This document shows, piece by piece, positions 56,243 to 64,000 of a stretch of DNA of 64,000 bases. The notes beneath the pieces are model-generated. The model was not told where the DNA came from. It made no database searches and saw only the letters and a program-made list of their open reading frames with translations. The stretch is taken from positions 558,001 to 622,000 of the forward strand of contig CAVXOW010000008.1 of NCBI GenBank assembly GCA_963763485.1, given 5' to 3'. The DNA comes from CAWCKS01 sp963763485. GTDB taxonomy: Bacteria; Pseudomonadota; Alphaproteobacteria; Rhizobiales; Xanthobacteraceae. The position numbers were made by a program, and so were the translations under genes. The first letter of the stretch is position 1, and each line of letters opens with the position of its first letter.

Positions 56243-59200
56243 ATGCACAATGCTGCCTCGCTGCATTTGCCGCAGTTTGACGCGCCCTATGCGCCTGATG
56301 ACGGCGCGCTCGCGCAACAACTTTTATCGCGCGCGCGGCTTTCGCCCGATCAGGACGCCCGGATCGATCGCACCGCGACGCGGCTGATCGACGCGATCCG
56401 CTCGCGCCCCACCGGCTTCGGCGGCGTCGAAGATCTGCTGCGCGAGTTCTCGCTGTCGACCAAGGAAGGCCTTGCGCTGATGGTTCTGGCCGAGGCGCTG
56501 TTGCGCGTGCCCGATGCGCACACCGTCGACCAGTTCATCGAGGACAAGCTCGGCAAGGGCGACTTCATCCATCACGAGGCGAAGTCGAGCGCATTTCTCG
56601 TCAACGCCTCGGTGTGGGCGCTCGGCCTGTCCGCACGCATCGTCAAGGACGCCGACACACCCGAGGGCACGCTCGGCCAGCTCGCGCGGCGCATCGGTGT
56701 GCCTGCGATCCGCGCCGCGACGCGGCAGGCGATGCGGCTGATGGGCAATCACTTCGTGCTCGGCGAGACCATCGAGGCGGCGCTCGATCGCGCACAGGCG
56801 CACGCGCAAGGCGCACGCTATTCGTTCGACATGCTCGGCGAAGGCGCGCGCACGCGCGACGATGCGAAACGCTATTTCAACTCGTACGCGGCTGCGATCG
56901 CGGCCATCAGCCGGATCGCGGGCGACAATCCCCTGCCCGACCGTCCCGGCATTTCCGTGAAATTGTCAGCACTGCATCCGCGCTACGAAGCCGTGTCTCG
57001 CGCGCGGGTGATGGCCGAGATGGTGCCCGACGTCATCAAGCTGGCGCGCGCTGCGAAACAATCGAACCTGAACTTTACCGTCGACGCCGAGGAAGCCGAC
57101 CGGCTCGAACTGTCGCTCGATGTCATCGCCGCGGTGCTGGCCGATCCCTCGCTCGCCGATTGGGATGGCTTTGGCCTCGCTGTCCAGGCCTACCAGAAAC
57201 GCGCGGAAGCGGTGATCGATCACGTCGACGATCTCGCGCGGCGGCTGAACCGCCGGCTGATGGTGCGGCTGGTGAAGGGCGCCTACTGGGACACCGAGAT
57301 CAAGCGCGCGCAGGAGCGCGGGCTTGACGACTATCCGGTGTTCAGCCGCAAGGCGATGACCGATCTCAACTACGTCGCGTGCACGCAAAAATTGCTCGGT
57401 GCGCGGCCGAGATTGTTTCCGCAATTCGCGACCCACAATGCGCTGACCGTTGCAACCGTCATCGCGCTGGCCGGCGGCGACAAGGCGGATGCCAGCAGCT
57501 TCGAATTCCAGCGGCTGCACGGCATGGGCGAAGAGCTCTACTCGCAGCTCGCCGAAGACCGGCCTGACATCGCCTGCCGCACCTACGCGCCGGTCGGCAG
57601 CCACCGCGACCTGCTCGCCTATCTGGTGCGGCGTCTGCTCGAGAACGGTGCGAATTCCTCTTTTGTTGCGGTCATTGCCAATTCCTCGGTCTCGACGGCG
57701 ACGCTGCTGAAGCGACCGGCCGACATCATCGGCAGCGCCGACAAGGCCCGACATCCGAACCTGCCTTTGCCCCGCGATCTCTTGCAGCCGCAGCGCGCGA
57801 ACTCGCGCGGCATCGAATTCGGCGACCGCGCAGCGCTCGCGAACCTGTTGCACGATGTCGCGGAACAGCAATCGACAATCGCGGCGACGCCGTTGATCGA
57901 TGGTTACATGATTCCAGCAGAATCGCAGCCTCGCCTCAGCCCAATCGACCTCGCAACGCAAATTGGCGACGTCGTGGACGCATCGCCTGATATCGCGAGC
58001 CACGCGGTGGCGGCGGCCAAGGCCGGGTTCGGTGCGTGGAACGCCACGCCAGCGGAGACGCGAGCCGCAGCGCTCGAGCGCGCGGCAAACCTGATCGAAC
58101 AGCGCCGCGCTCACTTCATTGCGCTGCTGCAGCGCGAAGGCGGCAAGACACTCGACGATGCCGTCTCCGAGGTCCGCGAGGCCGCCGACTTCTGCCGCTA
58201 TTACGCCGCCGAGGGCCGCAAACTGTTCGGCACCGGCGAGGCACTGCCGGGACCGACCGGCGAGAGCAACAGCTTGCGGCTGCGCGGCCGCGGCGTCTTT
58301 GTCGCGATCTCGCCGTGGAATTTTCCACTTGCGATTTTCTCAGGCCAAATCGCCGCCGCGCTGATGGCTGGCAACGGCGTGATCGCCAAGCCGGCGGAGC
58401 AAACGCCGCTGATCGCATTCGAAGTGGTCCGCCTGCTGCACGATGCCGGTGTGCCAAAGAGCGCGCTGCATCTCGTGCCCGGCGACGGCCGGATCGGCGC
58501 GGCGCTGGTCGAACATCCGGACATCGCCGGCGTCGTCTTCACCGGCTCGACGGAAGTCGCGCGCTCGATCAACCGCGCGCTTGCCGCCAAGGACGGACCG
58601 ATCGTGCCTTTGATCGCCGAGACCGGCGGCATCAACGCCATGATCGCTGATGCCACCGCCCTGCCTGAACAGGTCGCCGACGACGTCGTGACCTCGGCGT
58701 TCCGCTCCGCCGGCCAGCGCTGTTCGGCGCTGCGATTGCTGTGTGTGCAGGAGGACGTCGCCGACCGCATGATCGAGATGATTGCGGGTGCGGCCCGCGA
58801 GCTCGTGATCGGCGACCCGCGCGACCCGGCAACCCATGTCGGCCCGGTGATCGACGCCGAGGCCAAACAAAAGCTCGACGCCCATATCGCCAGAATGAAG
58901 ACGCAGGCGCGCATGCATTTGGCGGGCAGCGCGCCAAAGGGCAACTATGTCGCGCCGCACATCTTTGAATTGCGCGACGCGAGCGAATTGACGCAAGAAA
59001 TATTCGGACCGATCCTGCATGTAGTGCGGTACCGCGCGACCGCGCTGGATCGCGTGCTCGACGCAATAGCCGCCACCGGCTATGGGCTCACGCTCGGTAT
59101 CCACTCGCGCATCGACGACACAGTCGATACCATCGTTGCGCGGCTCCGAGTCGGCAATGTCTACGTCAACCGCAACATGATAGGCGCCGTGGTCGGCGTG

Positions 59201-59356
59201 CAGCCGTTCGGCGGCTTTGGCCTGTCGGGGACGGGGCCGAAAGCCGGCGGGCCGCACTACCTGACCCGGTTCGCGACCGAACAGACGCTGACCACCAATA
59301 CGGCGGCGGCCGGCGGCAACGCCGCGCTGCTCGCAGGCGAGGAGAACACAGGGTAA
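56243..59356 (+). CDS. putA: Bifunctional proline dehydrogenase / delta-1-pyrroline-5-carboxylate dehydrogenase
   Basis: 1037 residues. FAD-linked PRODH barrel (GISVKLSALHPRYEAVSRAR, RLMVRLVKGAYWDTEIKRAQ, FATHNALTVATVIALA, YAPVGSHRDLLAYLVRRLLENG) in residues 150-480. Then the NAD-linked aldehyde dehydrogenase: ISPWNFPLAIFSGQ, FTGSTEVARSIN, Glu in IAETGGINAMI, Cys in FRSAGQRCSALRLL. No N-terminal ribbon-helix-helix and no long C-terminal extension, so a short type-A PutA like the well-studied Bradyrhizobium enzyme, without autorepression. Converts proline to glutamate. Confidence 0.97.
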   Translation: MHNAASLHLPQFDAPYAPDDGALAQQLLSRARLSPDQDARIDRTATRLIDAIRSRPTGFGGVEDLLREFSLSTKEGLALMVLAEALLRVPDAHTVDQFIEDKLGKGDFIHHEAKSSAFLVNASVWALGLSARIVKDADTPEGTLGQLARRIGVPAIRAATRQAMRLMGNHFVLGETIEAALDRAQAHAQGARYSFDMLGEGARTRDDAKRYFNSYAAAIAAISRIAGDNPLPDRPGISVKLSALHPRYEAVSRARVMAEMVPDVIKLARAAKQSNLNFTVDAEEADRLELSLDVIAAVLADPSLADWDGFGLAVQAYQKRAEAVIDHVDDLARRLNRRLMVRLVKGAYWDTEIKRAQERGLDDYPVFSRKAMTDLNYVACTQKLLGARPRLFPQFATHNALTVATVIALAGGDKADASSFEFQRLHGMGEELYSQLAEDRPDIACRTYAPVGSHRDLLAYLVRRLLENGANSSFVAVIANSSVSTATLLKRPADIIGSADKARHPNLPLPRDLLQPQRANSRGIEFGDRAALANLLHDVAEQQSTIAATPLIDGYMIPAESQPRLSPIDLATQIGDVVDASPDIASHAVAAAKAGFGAWNATPAETRAAALERAANLIEQRRAHFIALLQREGGKTLDDAVSEVREAADFCRYYAAEGRKLFGTGEALPGPTGESNSLRLRGRGVFVAISPWNFPLAIFSGQIAAALMAGNGVIAKPAEQTPLIAFEVVRLLHDAGVPKSALHLVPGDGRIGAALVEHPDIAGVVFTGSTEVARSINRALAAKDGPIVPLIAETGGINAMIADATALPEQVADDVVTSAFRSAGQRCSALRLLCVQEDVADRMIEMIAGAARELVIGDPRDPATHVGPVIDAEAKQKLDAHIARMKTQARMHLAGSAPKGNYVAPHIFELRDASELTQEIFGPILHVVRYRATALDRVLDAIAATGYGLTLGIHSRIDDTVDTIVARLRVGNVYVNRNMIGAVVGVQPFGGFGLSGTGPKAGGPHYLTRFATEQTLTTNTAAAGGNAALLAGEENTG

Positions 59357-59401
59357 GCTGTTATCAACGGGCTAAGCTTTGGCCAACCGGAGGAGGGGTG
59401 G

Positions 59402-60238
59402 ATGAAGTCGATACTCGTTCCCATCGAAATCACCGATGCAATGAAGGCGGCGCTGGAGACTGCGCTGCTTCTTGCCAAACATCGCGAGGCCTACATCGAA
59501 GGTTTTCCGCTGCGCTTCGGCATCAGCGAGTTTGCCACCGCCGAGGTCGTCGGCGGCTTTCCGTCCGAAGCCTATCGCCAATACGGCGTGCAGGAGGCCG
59601 AGCAGACGCAGAAGTTGTTCGAGGGGTTCATGGCCGAGCGCGGCGTGCCTCTCGCCGGCGAGAGTTTGGGACTGGCCTATGGCTGGCTCGACGATGCGCC
59701 CGAAGGCGAAGGCTTTGTCGGCAGCTACGGCCGCGCCTTCGACGTCACCGTGCTGAGCCGGCCCGACACCAACTCGATCGGCCTTCACACCCGCGCCATC
59801 GAATCGAGCCTGTTCGAGAGCGGCCGGCCGCTGCTGTTGGCACCGCCGCAGCCGCCCAAAACCATCGCGACCAACATCATGATCCACTGGAACGGCTCTA
59901 CCGAGCAGGCCCGTGCCAACGCGTTCGCGATGCCGTTATTGCGCGCTGCCGAGCGTGTCTCGGTGCTGACCGTGGTTGGCGGCCAGGGCGTTGCGGGGCC
60001 TGGGCCCGCCGATGTCATCAAGCAGCTGAAGCGCAACGGCATTGCCGCGAAACCGATCCGGGTCGAGATCGAAAACCGCAGTACCGGCGAGGCCGTCCTT
60101 GCCGCCGCAAAGGCGGAAGGCTGCGACCTTTTGGTCAAGGGCGCCTTCACCCGCAGCCGGTTGCGGCAGCTGGTCTTCGGCGGCGCCACCAGCCACATCA
60201 TGGCCCACGCCGAACTGCCGGTGCTGATGGCGCATTGA
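59402..60238 (+). CDS. Universal stress protein (UspA family, two-domain)
   Basis: 278 residues from ATG 59402, GGAGGAGGG upstream. First Usp unit MKSILVPIEITDAMKAAL...; second unit IMIHWNGSTEQARANAFAMP and AAKAEGCDLLVKGAFTRSRLRQ. The GATSHIMAHAELPVLMAH ending is the usual G-2x-G-9x-G-like phosphate loop region, here GGATS. Located 45 bp after putA, so perhaps co-transcribed. Role inferred only as general stress response. Confidence 0.9.
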   Translation: MKSILVPIEITDAMKAALETALLLAKHREAYIEGFPLRFGISEFATAEVVGGFPSEAYRQYGVQEAEQTQKLFEGFMAERGVPLAGESLGLAYGWLDDAPEGEGFVGSYGRAFDVTVLSRPDTNSIGLHTRAIESSLFESGRPLLLAPPQPPKTIATNIMIHWNGSTEQARANAFAMPLLRAAERVSVLTVVGGQGVAGPGPADVIKQLKRNGIAAKPIRVEIENRSTGEAVLAAAKAEGCDLLVKGAFTRSRLRQLVFGGATSHIMAHAELPVLMAH

Positions 60239-60311
60239 GCGGGAAGAGGACATTAAACATCGCGCGGCCACTTGTCGCGCGATCAAACCGTAGCTACAAT
60301 TTAATTGCAAG

Positions 60312-60560
60312 ATGCGCATTGTCTGGGACGAACCGAAGCGGCTGGCAAACCTTGCCAAGCACGGCCTGGATTTCGCGGAGCTCGACGAGTCCTTCTTTGA
60401 GAATTCGGTGATCGATGTGGCGAAGAACCGCCGCTACATAGCGATCGGCCACCCTCGGCATGGCACGGCGGTGGTCGTGTTTACGCCCTTGGGTCGCGAG
60501 GCGGTCAGCATTATCAGCATGCGACCGGCGAGCCGCAGGGAGAGAGGGTTTCTAAGGTGA
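60312..60560 (+). CDS. brnT: BrnT-family type II toxin
   Basis: 82 residues. BrnT pattern: IVWDEPKRLANLAKHGLDFAEL near the start, the RRYIAIGHPRHGTAVVVFT strand pair and RPASRRERGFLR at the end (Arg/Arg/Glu of the RNase fold). Ribonuclease toxin that halts translation under stress (family knowledge). The stop overlaps the antitoxin GTG by four bases (GTGA). A TACAAT-like box lies about 12 bases upstream. Confidence 0.92.
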   Translation: MRIVWDEPKRLANLAKHGLDFAELDESFFENSVIDVAKNRRYIAIGHPRHGTAVVVFTPLGREAVSIISMRPASRRERGFLR

Positions 60561-60859
60561 AGAGAGCAAAGCGATACAAACGCGGGAAGGGCTACACCAA
60601 AGCAGATTGGGAAGCCGTCGAAAGCCCCGAACTTACGGCAGAACAGATTGCGCGAGCGCGCCCTTTCAGCGAGGTCTTTCCAGGGCTGGCGGTATCGATC
60701 CGGCGAGGCCGCGGCCCTGGAAAAAAGCCGGCGAAGCAACTTGTCTCACTACGCCTCAGCCCTGATGTGCTTGATCACTTCAAGGCAAAGGGTCGCGGAT
60801 GGCAAACCAAGATCGATGAGACCTTGCGGAAAGCCGCGAAGCTGCGGAAACGAGCCTGA
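60557..60859 (+). CDS. brnA: BrnA-family antitoxin
   Basis: 100 residues from GTG 60557. Basic N-terminus (RAKRYKRGKGYTKADW), a linker that wraps the toxin (VESPELTAEQIARARPFSEV), and a C-terminal ribbon-helix-helix (KQLVSLRLSPDVLDHFKAKG, then GWQTKIDETLRKA). Typical BrnA: neutralises BrnT and represses its own promoter through the RHH domain. Toxin-first order is normal for this family. Confidence 0.92.
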   Translation: MKRAKRYKRGKGYTKADWEAVESPELTAEQIARARPFSEVFPGLAVSIRRGRGPGKKPAKQLVSLRLSPDVLDHFKAKGRGWQTKIDETLRKAAKLRKRA

Positions 60860-61015
60860 GACGCGCCCATTTTCACCCGTCAGGTTTGACATTCCCCCCG
60901 ACATCCCGCGCGAGACCCTGCTATGCGGGCGTTTTCCGCCGATTGCGCGGCGTCGCCCGGCCACGTAATTTGTCGCCATAAGTCACCTCCAAAAATAACA
61001 ACCTCGAGGAAATTG

Positions 61016-62278
61016 ATGCCCCGCATTGGCTTTGGCGCATTCCTGGCCCCCCACCATCCCATCGGCGAACACCCGATGCTGCAATTCCGCCGCGACCTCG
61101 ATTTCACCGAGCATCTCGACAAGCTCGGTTACGATGAATTCTGGTGCGGCGAGCATCACTCGTCCGGCTGGGAGATGATCGGCTCGCCGGAAATGTTCCT
61201 GGCTGCCGCCGCCGAACGCACCAAGCGCATCCGGCTCGGCACCGGTGTTGTGTCGCTGCCCTATCACCACCCCTTCAACGTCGCCCAGCGCATGGTGCAG
61301 CTCGACCACATGAGCGGCGGCCGCGCGATCTTCGGCACCGGCCCGGGCGCGCTGTCGTCCGACGCTTATGTGCTCGGCATCGACCCGATGGTGCAGCGCG
61401 ACCGGCAGGACGAGGCGATCGGCGTTATCAGGCGATTGATGAGCGGCGAGCGCGTCACGGCAGAGAGCGACTGGTTCACGCTGCGCAATGCGGCGTTGCA
61501 GATCCTGCCGCTCCAGGAAGAAATGCCATTCGTGACCGCCTCGCAAATCTCGCCGTCGGGCATGACGCTTGCCGGCAAGCACGGCATCGGCGTGATCTCG
61601 ATCGGCTCGATGTCAGAGGAAGGTTTGACGGCATTGCCGACGCAGTGGTCGTTCGCCGAGGACTCCGCGAAGAAGCACGGCAAGACCGTCAACCGCAAGG
61701 ACTGGCGCGTGCTGCTGAGCTGGCACATCGCCGAGACTCGCGAGAAGGCCCGCGAGGAAGCCGGCAAGGGCCTGATGCGCCACCACAACGAGTATATCGT
61801 CGGCACGCTGCAGCGGCCCGGTGCCAAGCCTTACAAGTCAGTGACCGAGGCGCTGGACACCACCTCCGGCGCGCCGGGCTCGGCCGCGACCATCGGCACG
61901 CCCGACGATCTCGTCGCGACGATCAAGAACGTGATCAAGATGTCGGGCGGTCTCGGCACGATCGTCGGCTTCGCCCACGACTGGGCGAACATCGAGAACA
62001 CCTTCCGCAGCTGGGAAATGGTGGCGCGCTATGTGATCCCCGAGATCAACGGCTATATCACCAAGCTGAGGGAGTCGCAGAAGTATGTCATCGAGAACCG
62101 CGAGTCGTTCGAGCGGGCCAACAAGGCTGTGATGGCAAAGATCATGGAGAACGACAAGGCAGCCGCAGCCCTCGCCGTAACGCGCTCCAGCCGCTTTGCA
62201 TCTGCATCTGGCAGCAACACACCGGACCTCGAGAAGGAAGCGGCGAAGGCCCGCGCCGCCGCAAAGGCGAAGGCGTAA
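61016..62278 (+). CDS. LLM-class flavin-dependent oxidoreductase (bacterial luciferase-like)
   Basis: 420 residues from ATG 61016, GAGGAAA upstream. TIM-barrel luciferase family: GFGAFLAPHHPIGEHPMLQF, LDKLGYDEFWCGEHHSSGWE, KRIRLGTGVVSLPYHHPFNV, RAIFGTGPGALSSDAYVLGI, and the C-terminal half with SGGLGTIVGFAHDWANIENT. Uses FMNH2 and O2 or F420-like chemistry to oxidise a substrate. The Ala/Lys-rich tail (AAKARAAAKAKA) is low complexity. Confidence 0.92.
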   Translation: MPRIGFGAFLAPHHPIGEHPMLQFRRDLDFTEHLDKLGYDEFWCGEHHSSGWEMIGSPEMFLAAAAERTKRIRLGTGVVSLPYHHPFNVAQRMVQLDHMSGGRAIFGTGPGALSSDAYVLGIDPMVQRDRQDEAIGVIRRLMSGERVTAESDWFTLRNAALQILPLQEEMPFVTASQISPSGMTLAGKHGIGVISIGSMSEEGLTALPTQWSFAEDSAKKHGKTVNRKDWRVLLSWHIAETREKAREEAGKGLMRHHNEYIVGTLQRPGAKPYKSVTEALDTTSGAPGSAATIGTPDDLVATIKNVIKMSGGLGTIVGFAHDWANIENTFRSWEMVARYVIPEINGYITKLRESQKYVIENRESFERANKAVMAKIMENDKAAAALAVTRSSRFASASGSNTPDLEKEAAKARAAAKAKA

Positions 62279-62294
62279 GGGCTCACACGAGGTG

Positions 62295-62431
62295 GTCGTC
62301 CCCGCGAAAGCGGGGGCCCATAGCCCTGTGTAAATTGTAAAGTCGCGACCGTGACTGAAATCGCCTGGTCGCTCTCTCCGAGGACCACACCTCTGCTGCG
62401 GAGTATGGGTCCCCGCTTTCGCGGGGACGAC
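62295..62431. repeat. Two-armed repeat GTCGTCCCCGC...GCGGGGACGAC
   Basis: GTCGTCCCCGC-GAAA-GCGGGGGCCCATA and TATGGGTCCCCGC-TTTC-GCGGGGACGAC are inverted, with an 80-bp spacer containing GTGTAAATTGTAAAGTC. It lies between the convergent LLM and sugar dehydrogenase genes and likely serves as bidirectional terminator. Same plan as 23324-23419. Confidence 0.85.
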
Positions 62432-62452
62432 CGGAGAGAGAGTACTAGAGTC

Positions 62453-63784
62453 CTATTGGCCTGATGCCGATCGGGCGGCGGCGCTGACGCGCCACACCCG
62501 GTTGCCCACGTCGTCGGCCACCAACAGATCCCCCGATTTGCCAATCACGACGCCGACCGGCCGCCCCTGCGCCTTTTCGCTTGCATCGAGGAATCCGGTT
62601 AGCACGTCCACCGGCGGACCCGCCGGCTTGCCGTCCTTGAACGGCACGAAGATCACCTTGTAACCGCTGAACGGCTTGCGATTCCACGAGCCATGCTGGC
62701 CGATGAAAACGCCATTGCGCAGGGATTCCGGCAGCGCCGAGCCTTGCGCGAAGGCGAGCCCGAGCGACGCCGTGTGGTTGCCCAGCGCGTAGTCGGGGAC
62801 GATCGCCTTGGCGACGAGATCCGGATTTTGCGGAGTGACTCGCGTGTCGACATGGTTGCCGTAGTAGCTGTAGGGCCAGCCGTAGAACCCGCCGTCCTTC
62901 ACCGATGTCATGTAGTCCGGCACCAGATCGCTGCCGAGCTCATCGCGCTCGTTGACGGCAGTCCACAGCACTCCGCTGTCCGGCTGCCACCCCAAACCGT
63001 TCGGATTGCGCAGACCCGATGCGAACACGCGCGAGCTTCCGGTCGCGAGATCGATCTCCAGGATAGCGGCGCGGCGATCTTCCTTGTCGATGCCGTTCTC
63101 TGCGACGTTGCTGTTTGATCCGACCGTCGCGTAGAGCCTGGTCCCATCCTTGCTGGCGAGAATGTTCTTGGTCCAGTGATGATTGATCGGCCCGGCCGGG
63201 AGATCAGCGACCTTCTGTCCCTTGCCGGCGATTTTCGTCGCGCCATCGACATAGGCGAATTTCAAAATGGCATCGGTGTCCGCGACATAAAGGTCGTGGC
63301 CGATCAACGCCATGCCGAATGGCGAGTTCAAATCGCTGAGGAAAGTTTCCTGCACTTCCGCGACGCCGTCGCCATCGGCATCGCGCAGCAGAATGATCTT
63401 GTTCGGGCTGTCGACGCCGGCTCCCGCCCATTTCTGGACCAGGCCGCTAACCCAGCCGCGGAATCCTGAGGTCTCATCGGGACGATCGTTTGGCGCATTC
63501 AATTCCGCGACAAGCACATCGCCGTTCGGAAGCACGTAGAGCCAGCGCGGATGCTCAAGTCCCGCCGCAAACGCGTTCACCTTGAGACCTTCGCCGGCGA
63601 CCGGCGTTTTGCCCTCCGGCCAGCTCGACGCGATCGCAATGTGGATGGTCGGGAGCAACGTCTTGACCGGAGACGGCAACGGCGGATCGGAGCCGATCGA
63701 CGCATCCTCCGGCAAGGTGGCGGTGTCGCCGCACGCGGCCAGCGCGCAGCACATGATCATCATTGCAATGGCGCGAACATACAT
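62453..63784 (-). CDS. PQQ-type sugar (sorbosone) dehydrogenase-like lipoprotein
   Basis: 443 residues from ATG 63784. Lipoprotein signal with lipobox MMIMCCALAACGD (Cys near 18). Beta-propeller of the GSDH/L-sorbosone dehydrogenase type: FAAGLEHPRWLYVLPNGDVL, FLSDLNSPFGMALIGHDLYV, LPAGPINHHWTKNILASKDG, ASGLRNPNGLGWQPDSGVLW, DGGFYGWPYSYYG, HGSWNRKPFSGYKVIFVPF. Oxidises aldoses or similar at the membrane, feeding the respiratory chain. PQQ dependence is family-based; no pqq genes are here. Confidence 0.9.
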   Translation of the reverse strand: MYVRAIAMMIMCCALAACGDTATLPEDASIGSDPPLPSPVKTLLPTIHIAIASSWPEGKTPVAGEGLKVNAFAAGLEHPRWLYVLPNGDVLVAELNAPNDRPDETSGFRGWVSGLVQKWAGAGVDSPNKIILLRDADGDGVAEVQETFLSDLNSPFGMALIGHDLYVADTDAILKFAYVDGATKIAGKGQKVADLPAGPINHHWTKNILASKDGTRLYATVGSNSNVAENGIDKEDRRAAILEIDLATGSSRVFASGLRNPNGLGWQPDSGVLWTAVNERDELGSDLVPDYMTSVKDGGFYGWPYSYYGNHVDTRVTPQNPDLVAKAIVPDYALGNHTASLGLAFAQGSALPESLRNGVFIGQHGSWNRKPFSGYKVIFVPFKDGKPAGPPVDVLTGFLDASEKAQGRPVGVVIGKSGDLLVADDVGNRVWRVSAAARSASGQ

Positions 63785-63890
63785 CACGATCTCTCCGACG
63801 GGCAGCCGGACAATGAGCGGGGGAACCGATCGTTCCGCACGAACTCGCCCTGGTGTTACCACTCTGTCGCTACTGTCGCTGCTGTCGCCC

Positions 63891-64000
63891 TCACGCGACC
63901 ATCCGCTCGCGATTATTTGCCACCAGGATCGGCCGGATCAGGCGGCCGAAGCGTTCGGCTTCCTCGTCGTGCAGGTAGCCGGACAGGCAGAACGAGTGGC
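63891..64000 (-). CDS. LLM/alkanesulfonate monooxygenase-like protein, C-terminal end (cut by window)
   Basis: Open from the window edge to a stop at 63891: 36 codons. The residues THSFCLSGYLHDEEAERF (first one partial) and GRLIRPILVANNRER match the C-terminal helix of SsuD-type LLM monooxygenases, where SGYxHxEEAxxF is conserved. The main part lies beyond 64000. Specificity cannot be judged from this fragment. Confidence 0.65.
   Translation of the reverse strand, partial: HSFCLSGYLHDEEAERFGRLIRPILVANNRERMVA

Overview
The window is high-GC alphaproteobacterial chromosome, most like Nitrobacteraceae (Bradyrhizobium/Rhodopseudomonas). Grounds are the gene content (RegSR-type two-component pair, intracellular PHB depolymerase, short type-A PutA, mutS-glnD pair, pcaGH, MmcB, many ABC/Bug solute receptors) and several palindromic intergenic repeat families of the kind common in these genomes. 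The genus is inferred; there is no rRNA or other marker, and no tRNA, CRISPR array, prophage or classical IS was seen.

Layout. 1-9 kb: antiporter (cut by the window edge), Bug receptor, ispG, a ModA-like receptor with a HbpS/GlcG-like protein, then a sugar-type ABC importer operon without an ATPase gene. 9-16 kb: a dimethylformamidase-beta-like protein, two DUF559 nuclease elements bracketing an EamA exporter, a Zur-like regulator, a patatin, a GIY-YIG nuclease element, and an ECF sigma factor with a partner. 16-22 kb: marR-emrA-emrB efflux operon, an unknown membrane protein and a third DUF559 element. 22-25 kb: pcaG, pcaH and a pcaF-like thiolase (protocatechuate/beta-ketoadipate). 25-38 kb: mutS, glnD, branched-chain amino acid receptor, PBP1A, a broken YdcF gene, a YgjP metallopeptidase, phaZ. 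38-48 kb: ABC-2 exporter, RegSR-like pair, antiporter, transglutaminase-like protein, mmcB, small enzymes. 48-64 kb: MFS exporter, HpaI aldolase, DAHP synthase with an aromatic leader peptide and attenuator, SDR, caspase-like protein, putA, universal stress protein, BrnT/BrnA toxin-antitoxin, flavin monooxygenases, PQQ-type sugar dehydrogenase.

Three things stand out. First, small nuclease genes of two unrelated folds (DUF559 three times, GIY-YIG once) each sit inside an inverted pair of hairpin-rich repeats. The arm upstream of the start supplies the Shine-Dalgarno sequence, and in two cases the far arm encodes the protein's C-terminus. Nuclease-less copies of one family also occur, one between emrA and emrB. 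This resembles a REP/RAYT-like system with a nuclease in place of the HUH transposase. Second, the DAHP synthase gene is preceded by a 25-residue leader peptide rich in Tyr, Phe and Trp and by an intrinsic terminator. Third, at least twelve single-base insertions, almost never deletions, break otherwise conserved genes (ispG, PBP1A, regR, phaZ and others). This points to insertion-biased sequence error, so those genes are annotated across the frameshift.
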